Of a stretch of 64,000 nt of DNA, positions 57,501-64,000 are shown piece by piece. The first letter of the stretch is position 1, and every line of letters begins with the position of its first letter. Under the pieces are notes generated by a model. The model searched no databases and had not been told where the DNA came from. It worked only from the letters and a program-made list of their open reading frames with translations. The stretch is from Dicaeum eximium (lineage: Eukaryota > Chordata > Aves > Passeriformes > Dicaeidae). Made by a program: the position numbers and the translations under genes. The stretch spans positions 275,072-339,071 of the forward strand of contig VWZP01010709.1 in the NCBI GenBank assembly GCA_013396995.1, in the 5' to 3' direction.

Positions 57501-58180
57501 AAACTGGGGATTACACCTCTTTGCTGCTGCCCAGCTGCTGCCCACCTCCTCCCACCCAGAGACCCTGCAGTTCCCAGCTGTTCTGGGTTACTTCTGAGAT
57601 TAGACAAAATAAATTACATTAAAATATCCCCTTTCATGCGTGACTGCAGAGCTTGGAGTGCCACAGTTCTCCCATCAAGGCTGGGATCAACACATCAGAT
57701 CAGCAAATGCACCCCAAGCTTTCAAAAACCAAACTGCATCACCCATGAGCAGCAGCAGGAGGGAAATTGGAGACTTCCTCTTATGTTAAAAAAAGTTGGA
57801 ATTTTGTTACTAATGTCACAAGTAAAATTCAGATGATTTAGTATTAATAGCACAGCTAGGACACCGTGGAGAGCCTCTGGAAAGAAGGAATTATTCTCAT
57901 GTACTTTTTCTTCTGAATAAATTCCACCCTCATGAAACTTTCAAGCAAAAAAGCAAACTTTTATCACTTGAGCAGAAACCTCAGGTGACAGATCAGGACA
58001 CAGCAGGAAAGTGAATGTGACCAAGGCAAGAGAAGTAGCTGAAGAGCTTTAGGGATCACCAAGGCCTCGGGAAGGGACACAGGTCACATTCCTGACATGT
58101 TAACAGCCACCACAGCATCATGAACACCCTCTGAAACCACTCTCCCTACTTGCTGTATCTGAGGTGCTCTTACCTGCCAT
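45341..58180 (-). CDS. SCAMP4: SCAMP4, secretory carrier-associated membrane protein 4 (complete, six coding exons)
   Basis: This is a four-span membrane protein of post-Golgi and endosomal recycling vesicles. Coding blocks are 58174-58180, 55218-55346, 50891-51047, 47852-47953, 46555-46672 and 45341-45517. All junctions are GT-AG and in phase, giving 229 residues, the length I recall for human SCAMP4. The protein starts [20 protein letters not shown], so it lacks the NPF repeats and long coiled-coil head of SCAMP1-3; that marks it as SCAMP4 (or the related SCAMP5) type. Spans lie at about residues 46-63, 70-90, 105-125 and 148-170. The conserved E-peptide CWFRPAYKAFR (88-98) lies between spans 2 and 3. 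The C-terminus, FSGNSLPEYPTVPNYPSGNQ then WP, is close to human SCAMP4. Position upstream of CSNK1G2 on the same strand supports the call. Confidence 0.96.
45960..46207 (-). mobile_element. CR1 LINE 3' fragment in SCAMP4 last intron
   Basis: The plus strand begins AATCATGGAATCACAGGATT. It continues with AAGACCTCCAAGACCACCAA and CCTGGGTAGCCTGTTCCAAT, and ends in TCCTAATATCCAATCCAAAC. This is the same subtype as the copy at 7.8 kb. Sense is minus. Confidence 0.9.
46459..46544 (-). mobile_element. CR1 LINE 3' tail abutting SCAMP4 exon 5 donor
   Basis: The plus strand reads GAATCCCAGAATGGTTTGGG, then CTGGAAGGGACCTTAAAATT and CCCCTGCCATGGGCAGGACA. It ends ~10 bases before the exon edge at 46555. 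Confidence 0.88.
46555..46672 (-). CDS. SCAMP4: SCAMP4 coding exon 5 (span 4)
   Basis: The 118 bases encode residues 132-171, CGWLAAITFFSTNVAAAVFM then LFPAVMFTMSAVAMLICIIR. The acceptor is CTTCCAG|TGGATG and the donor AAGG|GTAGGT. CR1 tails in opposite orientation lie on both sides. Confidence 0.95.
46768..46942 (+). mobile_element. CR1 LINE 3' tail upstream of SCAMP4 exon 5
   Basis: It carries GTTGCCCAGAGCAGCTGTGG, GGTGTCCCTGCCATGGCAGG, and CAACCCAAACCATTCTCTGT before the terminal GTGATTCAT. The orientation is opposite to the copy on the other side of the exon. Confidence 0.92.
47568..47690 (-). mobile_element. CR1 LINE 3' tail next to SCAMP4 exon 4
   Basis: The plus strand reads CACAGAATGATTTGGGTTGG, then AAGGGACCTTAAAGCCCAGC, and CTTCAAGTCCCATCCAACTT. 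Sense is minus. It lies ~160 bases downstream of the exon 4 donor. Confidence 0.88.
47852..47953 (-). CDS. SCAMP4: SCAMP4 coding exon 4 (span 3)
   Basis: The 102 bases encode residues 98-131, RSDSSFNFMAFFFIFGAQFL then LTVLQAIGFSGWGA. The acceptor is CTCCACAG|GTCGG and the donor GCGTG|GTAAGC. Confidence 0.96.
48054..50890 (-). other. SCAMP4: SCAMP4 intron 3, unique sequence
   Basis: Apart from an AT-rich patch near 48,925-48,985 I recognise no repeat or exon between coding exons 3 and 4 here. Confidence 0.6.
50891..51047 (-). CDS. SCAMP4: SCAMP4 coding exon 3 (spans 1 and 2, E-peptide)
   Basis: The 157 bases encode residues 46-97. Span 1 is FYCITLAVNLIACLAWWI, followed by GGGYGVNFG, span 2, and the E-peptide CWFRPAYKAF. 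The acceptor is CTCCCCAG|TTTAC and the donor TTCCG|GTGAGT. Confidence 0.96.
51125..51360 (+). mobile_element. CR1 LINE fragment, subtype shared with 60.8 kb copy
   Basis: It contains CATGGAGCTCAGGGAAAGGT, CCCCGAGGGTGCTGGCACTG, GAATGGTCCCGGCCCCAAGG, and TCTCAGGGATGCTCAGGGTG. It ends near GCTAACTCAGGATATCCCAG. Plus orientation. Confidence 0.85.
51389..51785 (-). mobile_element. LTR-like remnant, probable endogenous retroviral element
   Basis: On the minus strand a TATAAGAG box (51662-51655) is followed by AATAAA at 51559-51554 and again at 51476-51471. The second is followed by a C/T-rich stretch resembling U5. A purine-rich segment precedes a TG at ~51784. Upstream on the same strand a short open frame ends with a stop at 51802, which could be the tail of an internal coding region. 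This order suits U3-R-U5 of an old avian LTR. I could not find matching target-site duplications, so the boundaries and family are uncertain. Confidence 0.35.
51800..53229 (-). other. SCAMP4: SCAMP4 intron 2, sequence without recognised gene
   Basis: It contains the possible internal remnant next to the LTR-like segment and otherwise unassigned sequence. TTATAAATTATGAG-type AT-rich sequence occurs near 52.12 kb. No exon is recognised. Confidence 0.5.
53230..53372 (+). mobile_element. CR1 LINE 3' tail
   Basis: It reads CCCCATCCATGGAAGTGTCC, then AGACCAGGCTGGATGGGGCT, GGATAGTGGAAGGTGTCCCT, and ends with the ATTCCATGAATCTATGA octamers. Confidence 0.92.
54665..54970 (+). mobile_element. CR1 LINE 3' fragment, ~300 bp
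   Basis: It starts GCTGGAGAGGGACTTGGGAC. The middle part, GGGCAGGAATTGTTCCTGTG through CAGCTGTGGCTGCCCCTGGA, is nearly the same as in the 41.6 kb copy. It ends ATTCTATGATTG. Confidence 0.93.
55218..55346 (-). CDS. SCAMP4: SCAMP4 coding exon 2
   Basis: The 129 bases encode residues 3-45, [20 protein letters not shown] then QNFADEIPIDYQFLVKRIYH and VWI. This is the cytosolic N-terminus just before span 1. The acceptor is GTTCCAG|AAAAG and the donor ATCT|GTAAGT. Confidence 0.95.
55915..56143 (+). mobile_element. CR1 LINE 3' tail upstream of SCAMP4 exon 2
   Basis: It reads AGACATTGGGAAGGAATTCT, GGCTGTGAGGGTGGGCAGGC, and CAACCCAAACCATTCTGTGA, then ends TTTCATGAGTCTGTG. Confidence 0.92.
56229..56267. 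repeat. A-rich low-complexity tract
   Basis: The tract is long A runs broken by single G or C bases. It lies ~85 bases beyond the preceding CR1 tail. Confidence 0.85.
56280..58173 (-). other. SCAMP4: SCAMP4 intron 1 remainder
   Basis: This is mostly unique AT-richer sequence upstream of coding exon 2. A T14 run occurs near 57,260. I recognise no further repeat or exon. Confidence 0.55.
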
Positions 58181-58227
58181 TTCTAATACTTGTGCTCCCT
58201 GGTGAGCTTTCAGACAGAGCAATAGAT
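58174..58227 (-). CDS. SCAMP4: SCAMP4 exon carrying the start codon
   Basis: The acceptor is TCTCCAACAG and the donor ATGGCAG|GTAAG. Only ATG GCA and one base are coding; the spliced codon G|AA gives MAEKVNN, against MSEKENN in human. The ATG context, TTAGAAATGG, has G at -3 and +4. Confidence 0.85.
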
Positions 58228-58587
58228 CTGTTGGAGAAAGAAAATCAGGTCAGCACATGTCACTAACCAGCACCCAGAGAACCTCCTGGAACTGGGAATG
58301 TTCCCAGTGGGTGACAAACAAGAACTTGAGGCTTCCACTACAAACTACTTGTGTCAATCACCCAAAGGAGGAAGGCTGGAGCCTCCCAAAAAGGATCCTG
58401 ATTTCTCCTTGTGCAGAGGCAGCTCTGGCAGCACCTTTCAGCCACTTGGAAGGTTTGTATTATCCAACAGTGAACAAATGTGCCCCTGGCACTCCCTGGC
58501 AACACCTGCAGATCCCAGGGGCAGCCAACAGGTCAGAGTGGGACCCAGCAGAGCTCATACATTGGAAGAGAAATGTGTAGAGCTCAC

Positions 58588-58639
58588 CAGACTTAATGCC
58601 TCATTTAGCTGTTGAGATGATTTGTTGGCTCCTGGCTCT
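58588..58639 (-). other. SCAMP4: Candidate SCAMP4 5' non-coding exon
   Basis: A 52-base segment has the acceptor CACCACAG and donor AGTCTG|GTGAGC on the minus strand, ~360 bases upstream of the start-codon exon. It contains a three-codon uORF (ATG AGG CAT TAA). It is predicted only from splice-site quality. Confidence 0.3.
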
Positions 58640-60175
58640 CTGTGGTGCTTCCAAACTCCTGGAACAAACAGATAATCCCTGTTAGCTGGGCACTAAACTC
58701 CTACTTAACAAAAAAATAATCAGCTGGAACCAAACCAAACGCCCCTCGTTATTTTAGAAATTCTGCACAAATGCAGATTCATTCTTCCTGTTACCACCAC
58801 TGAGCGTGGCTGTAGCTCTAGCAGAAGCAAATCCTGGGAAGTTTACCCAGCATCACCCGTGTTGCTGATTTTGGCAGAGTTGATCCCTCAGATGAAATAC
58901 AGAGAGAGGTTTTTGCTGAGTTTTAATTCCACCCCTTCTTCCTTAAGGATAAAAACACCATGTGTCCCTACTTGCAAATCCCAGCATGGAAACACAGAAC
59001 ACACAAACCAACCCTGCAAACCAGCACTGTGGAGTCTGACAGAAATGAAGGCAGTCTAGACTAAAATCTGCCCCTAAAAACACTGACAGCAGCCAGCTGG
59101 GTCAGAACAGCCACACTGTATCCAAATCCCTCAGGATTTACAGCAGCTGGTTCCCCTTTGCTTCACCTTGGTGCTGTCCTTCCCTGTGCCCCAGGTAAGG
59201 TCTGGAAGCTGCAGAGTTTTGCACTGGACAGCTGTTTTCTTGGGTTGCTCCTGCTTTTAATTTGAGCTACTCTAACCCAGCCTGTGGAGACAACAGCACC
59301 CGAGACTGTACCAGCAGCTTGTTCTTCCTCTGCAGAGATGTACAAGCTTAAATATGTTTGCACAGAGAAGAACATATTATTTTCCTGGACCAGTCCCTAG
59401 GAAGCTCCAGAGTGTGGACAGGAGGCTCTGTCCCCTGGGAGCTGCTCAGGGATCCATCCCTGCCACAGCTGAGGCCCCAGGGCTGTCCCTCAACACCCAC
59501 ACTGCCCAACACCATTTTGTAACTGATGGTTTGGAAATGGGAGCCTTTTGCTTTGCATTTTTCAAATGTGTGAATAGAAAACAAAGGATGAAGACAGTTA
59601 AGAACACCATTAAAACTTCACCCCACCTTTCTGCACCTGCTCCCAGCTGAGATCTGTGAATTTTGGGGGGAGAACAAATGGCCCATGAACACCAGCTACA
59701 CTAAAGCACTGAGAGAGGTTTACTGAAGAATGAGCCTACAAATAAAGCCCTTCTTCAGAAGAGGATTATTTAGCTACTGCACTTGAGTGTTGGTGTCCTA
59801 CAGCTGCAGAGAGGTATCTATCCATTGGAAAAGGGATCAGAAGGAAGGACTGAGGGGGACATTCCTGGCTTGACAGAGCAGACAATGGGCTTCTTGCAAT
59901 GGCCAAACAATGGTTTTCCTGTGCCCTCCTCTCAAGGAGACCTGTGGTGCTGTGGAGAGGATTTAACTCAAATAAATAAATTTTAAAAATGCCCAGACAA
60001 AGCAGCATTCTGGTGATGCACCCCCTTCCATAGAAAGGTGTGGTTTGGATCCACAAAGCAGCATTAAGAACAGTTCTTTCAGCAAGGATAAGCACACGTG
60101 GCCATGTTTTACACTGAGTAATCACTTCCTGAGATGTGCTGATCTTCCCAGCTCCCAGTAAAAGGATGGGGAGCT
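58640..60175 (-). other. SCAMP4: Upstream intron or flank of SCAMP4, no gene seen
   Basis: This is unique sequence with short open frames only. Neither an ADAT3-like deaminase frame nor a recognisable repeat is present. Confidence 0.5.
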
Positions 60176-60285
60176 TCTTCCCAAGAATTTCTTCCCAATA
60201 TCCAACCTAATCCTACTCTCTGTCAGCTTGAAGCTATTCCCCCTTGCCCCATCCCTACACCCTCTTATAAACAGTCCCTCTCCAA
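60176..60285 (-). mobile_element. CR1 LINE fragment
   Basis: The plus strand reads CAAGAATTTCTTCCCAATAT, then CCAACCTAATCCTACTCTCT, CAGCTTGAAGCTATTCCCCC, and ATAAACAGTCCCTCTCC. The CR1 3' UTR runs in reverse; sense is minus. Confidence 0.85.
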
Positions 60286-60774
60286 TATGTAAATCAGATC
60301 TCTATTCACCTGGATATTTTCAATTTAATTGGGAATAGGTGAAACCCAGCACCCTGCACCCACTGCAGAGATTTTCTTCATCTATAACCCACTGCTTGTG
60401 GAGAGAGGAAAATCCCACACATGATAAGCAAATTCGGGTGTGAAGTGAACTTCCTTTTTCCACTGTGCTCATCTGTGGTCAGTGAATAACTCTGAAGTTC
60501 ACAGTCCAATGCACATGACTCAGGAGTCCACTGGAGACAGTTGGAGCTTTTCTTCACCAGGATCTCGCAGACAAAATGCCCAGTGTCAGTTCCAGGGACA
60601 TCACTTCCCTCTCAAATCAAGACACGGACACAAACCGTGCTGTTTTTCCAGGCAGACAACAACACAATTCCCTTGAATGTGACTGCAGTGTGAAACACTG
60701 CACCACCTCAGATTAGGGAAAATTTTCTGAAGGAATACCTGTGGGAATCTGCTTTGAGGCAAATTTTGAGTATC

Positions 60775-61620
60775 ACAGAATCCTGGAATATCCTGAGCTG
60801 GATCATCCAGTCCAGCTCCTGGCGTTAACCAGGAGGCCCCAACAACCCCACCCTGAGCATCCCTGAGAGCGCTGGCCAAAGGCTCCTGGAGCTCTGGCAG
60901 CCTTGGGGCCGGGACCATTCCCTGGGGAGCCTGGGCAGTGCCAGCACCCTCGGGGGGAAGAACCTTTCCCTGAGCTCCATGCCAAGGCCTGACACAGCTC
61001 CAGCCCTTGCTGGGCTCCTGTCCCTGTCCCAGAGCAGAGCTCAGCCCCTGCCCCTCTGCCTCCCCTCGGGAGGAGCTGCAGCCCCGAGGAGCCTCCCCTC
61101 AGTCTCCTCTGCTCCAGCTGAACGAGCCAAGTGCCCTCAGCCACTCCTCAGACCCTTCCCCAGCTCCGTGTCCCTCCTTTGGGCACTCTCCAACAGCTCT
61201 GGATCCTTCTGATCTTGTGGTGCCCAAAGTGTCCCCAGCACTGGAGCTGAGGCTGTCCCAGTGCAGAGCAGAGCAGGACAATCCCTCCCTGGGCCTGGTG
61301 CCCCCAGGACAGGGTGGCCCTTTGGGCTGCCAGGACACAGCAGTGACTCAGACCCAACTTGCCACCAACCAGGACCCCCAGGTCCCTTCCCACGGCGCTG
61401 CTCTCCAGCCTCTCATTCCCAGTCTGTCCCTACATCCAGGGCTGCCCCATCCCAGGGCAGGATCTGACACTTGCCCTTGTCACAGGTCACATGGCTGGGG
61501 GTTGCTCAGCCCCAGGTTTGTCAGGGACTCTGTGGGGCCTCTCTGCCTTCCAGGAGGTCAGCAGGAGGTTTAGTATCATCAGCAACCTTACTGAGTATCC
61601 CCTGCATTCCTGCTACTGCA
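60775..61620 (-). mobile_element. CR1 LINE fragment, ~840 bp (longest in the window)
   Basis: The plus strand begins ATCACAGAATCCTGGAATAT, then TCCAGCTCCTGGCGTTAACC and CACCCTCGGGGGGAAGAACC. It continues through the Ala/Ser/Pro-rich part (GGAGGAGCTGCAGCCCCGAG) to GGGCAGGATCTGACACTTGC and beyond. It reaches well upstream of the 3' UTR. Sense is minus. Its 3' ~200 bases nearly match the reverse complement of the copy at 51.1 kb. Confidence 0.88.
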
Positions 61621-62010
61621 AACACTACTCCTTAGTACACTGCTTTATTCTGCCCATACCAAGTAGTTTCAAAAGTTTGTTATTTCTCCCTACTGTTTTC
61701 TCCACTACCACAGAAGGGTGGCAGAGAACAAGCAAAGGCCAGGCCAAAAGAGGAGCAGTGACAGGGAGGTGGGAGAGCTGAATTCATTCCTGCTTTGCCA
61801 TAAACACACCAAGTGACGTGGAGCATGTCCCCAAGACCAGATTCACAGGACACAGGCTCCTCTTGTGCCTTGCAGATGTCCCAGCCAATCTCAGAAGAGC
61901 CCAATATCCCAAGCTTTCCATCCAACAAATTCCCCAATTTCTGAGTCCTTGCTTTAGGATATTTTCTGTACTGCCTTTATATTTTCATTCTGATTTGATG
62001 ACTCTGCTCC

Positions 62011-62283
62011 CAGGGAACAAGTGACAGGACAAGAGGAAATGGCCTCAAGTTGTGCCAGGGGAGGCTCAGGTTGGACATCAGGAGGAATTTCTCCATGGAA
62101 AGGGCGGCCTTGGCAGTGGCTGCCCAGGGAGATCTGGAGCCCCCACCCCTGGAGGTGTCCAAGGAAGGCCAGAATGTGGCACTCAGTGCTCTGGGCTGGG
62201 GACAAGGGGGGCATTGGCCACAGGATGGACTCGATGAACTTGGAGGTCTTTTCTAACTTTAAGGACTCTGACTCTGGGATGCA
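62011..62283 (+). mobile_element. CR1-like LINE 3' fragment
   Basis: It runs from GGGAACAAGTGACAGGACAA through GGTTGGACATCAGGAGGAAT, CCACCCCTGGAGGTGTCCAA, and GGCACTCAGTGCTCTGGGCT, ending AAGGACTCTGACTCTGGGAT. It is the same subtype as the 28.4 kb copy, in plus orientation. Confidence 0.85.
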
Positions 62284-63755
62284 GTGAGGCCAAGAGCTTC
62301 CACACAATCCTGTACTCCAGGGTTTCATCCAGAGCACTTTGCCAAGAGCAAACTGAGAGGCAGGATCCCAGCACAGAGAACTGTCCACACTCCCTCATCA
62401 ACAGGGATTTAACGATGGGAGCACAAGCGGAATGAGAAACCTGGGCACAACCCACATCTGGCAGTGGGTCAAGCTGAGCCTTTGGGGAGGACCATCAGAC
62501 TACCAGGCTTTCAGAACCCACCCTGAGCCAGCAGACCCCAGACCTTTCAGAAGAGCCTAAAAAGAACCAGACCCCCACAGGGATTCTGGAGATCTGGATT
62601 TGAAATCACCCGGCTCAGCAGGGAATCAGCACAGCCTCTGGTGCTCCCAACACAAGCAAAAGCCTTTCTCATTATCTCTCCAGTTGAATATAAAGAGAAA
62701 GTGGTGGCTCTGCACTGGTTTCAAGACAAAAGGCTGGGTTTGAGCCTCTTCCAGATGCCCAGCTCCTACCAGGAACTTCCCAGAGAGCCCAAGACAGCAG
62801 CAGCCACTCCACAACAATCAGCTCAGCATTATAAACCCGCTCTGGTCTGACACAGCTTGGCTTTGGTGGTGTTTCCTCTCCCTGACACACCACCAGCCCT
62901 CACAGGGTGGGACACTGTCCCTGCAGTGACACAACCAGCCAAAAAATAACTCCAGAAGCCACGCAGCACAACCAGGGAGAATGGGGAAACCATACGGCAG
63001 CAGTGCCCTGAGAGAAGGAGCAGGGAACAGTGAAGTTACAAGGGTTATTCCCCTCCCACGTCATTCCAAGATCAGCTCCAAATTCCAGGAGGCTCACAGG
63101 GACTCCTGGCTATACAGGAGCTTCTGCTGCCCCATATCCCCCATCCTGGAGCTGAGGAGACAGCAGATGTGGAAACCATTCCCCTCAGGGCTTTACACAG
63201 CCCTGTACCTGCTGCCTCAGCAGGTGGGCGGGAGCCTTAATTTGCCTATGCAAAACCCACAGCAGACAAATATTGATTGTGGTACAACCACATTCAGAAG
63301 TGAAGCGTGGCTGCTCAGGAACAGAAGCTCATACAGCCCAAGAAGACAGAAAGCACAGAAACACCCATGCTTAGGAAACAAGCCTGTTCCACTCCTTGTC
63401 ACCTGCTCAGACTGGCCTCACACAGAAGAACTGGACTGCAGACAGCAGCAAAAATATTAATTAGCCCAGAATAACACTGAAATGCAGATAAATCAGTCCA
63501 CCACTTGTTTAATTTCTAACCCACTCCTCTCTTCACCATAGGTTCCACAAAGGAGTTTCTTGAGAGAGCTACAAAACGCTGAGACCAGAAATTAGAAGGA
63601 GAACTTAAAAGGGGAAATAAACTCCAACATCCAGGTGCTGTCTATCGAGGGCAACACACACATCTCCGGTACCCGAACCACACAGACCAGAGAGGTTCAG
63701 CTCCACTATTTGGTCCATTTCGACTAAAAACTCCAACAGCCCTGGAGTCACGAAT
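62284..63755 (-). other. SCAMP4: Upstream intron or flank of SCAMP4, no gene seen
   Basis: This is unique sequence with no recognised exon, repeat or RNA gene. Confidence 0.5.
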
Positions 63756-64000
63756 GTGCCCAGCGGCAGCGGCGCTGCTGGGCTGCGTCACCCTGTCCCC
63801 CTTGTGTCCCCACGCTGGGCTGTGTCACCCTGTCCCCCTTGTGTCCCCACGCTGGGCTGTGTCACCCTGTCCCCCGTGTGTCCCCAGGGCCAGGCCGGGA
63901 AGGAGCCGCGGGACGAAATTCTCGAGAGCCGCCCGGGAGCGGATGGAGCAACAGCCCCCGGGGCACAGGGACATGGTACAGGGACACGGGACACGGCACA
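63756..64000 (-). promoter_or_regulatory. SCAMP4: CpG-enriched edge, possible SCAMP4 promoter side
   Basis: CpGs reappear (GCGGCAGCGGCGCTG; GGAGCCGCGGGACG; TCTCGAGAGCCGCCCGGG) and continue to the window end. The position upstream of SCAMP4 suggests the edge of its promoter CpG island. The island itself, if real, extends beyond 64,000. Confidence 0.35.
63778..63888. repeat. 37-bp tandem repeat, three copies
   Basis: Units CTGGGCTGTGTCACCCTGTC plus CCCCTTGTGTCCCCACG start at 63778, 63815 and 63852. They are nearly identical, with one change in unit 1 and a few in unit 3. Confidence 0.95.

Noticed and set aside
61007..61573. Plus-strand 188-codon open frame, considered as ADAT3
   Set aside because: The sequence is CR1 3' region in antisense. 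No deaminase HAE or PCxxC motif is present.
1..64000. tRNA, rRNA, snoRNA or microRNA genes
   Set aside because: I looked for tRNA B-box (GGTTCGAATCC-like) sequence and obvious conserved RNA motifs and saw none. A covariance-model search was not possible here.

Overview
This is bird nuclear DNA. It shows spliced vertebrate genes with GT-AG introns, many fragments of the avian CR1 LINE family, GC-rich short-intron gene ends, and a CpG island containing a short assembly gap. The gene pair SCAMP4-CSNK1G2, both transcribed right to left, matches the order on human 19p13.3. From memory this corresponds to chicken microchromosome 28. The abundance and subtypes of CR1 tails fit a neoavian, possibly passerine, genome; the species cannot be fixed from the sequence.

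Positions 1-12,863 hold the coding part of CSNK1G2 (casein kinase 1 gamma 2) on the minus strand. Nine coding exons join in frame to 362 codons and cover the whole kinase domain. The last ~53 residues of the human protein, the cysteine-rich and basic membrane-anchoring tail, were not found and probably lie left of position 1. From 12,864 to ~38,500 is a ~26 kb presumed first intron with CR1 fragments, low-complexity tracts and an isolated CpG cluster. At ~38,510-39,360 a CpG island with a 69-N gap is the likely CSNK1G2 promoter and non-coding first exon. An 18-bp minisatellite adjoins it on the upstream side.

Positions ~42,550-58,640 hold SCAMP4 on the minus strand. Six coding exons join in frame to a complete 229-residue four-span SCAMP without the NPF-repeat N-terminus, followed by a probable 2.8 kb 3' UTR. 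Its introns are crowded with CR1 3' tails in both orientations, one pair closely flanking a coding exon. An LTR-like remnant lies in one intron. From 58.6 to 64 kb is presumed 5' intron or upstream DNA, with CpG-rich sequence at the right edge that may be the SCAMP4 promoter.

The two proteins have separate roles: a membrane-associated Ser/Thr kinase and a post-Golgi/endosomal membrane protein. Their linkage is conserved synteny rather than an operon. I found no RNA gene, CRISPR array or convincing new biological system. The most interesting signals are the inverted CR1 pairs around SCAMP4 exons, the minimal uORF of CSNK1G2, and the repeat-rich CpG island.
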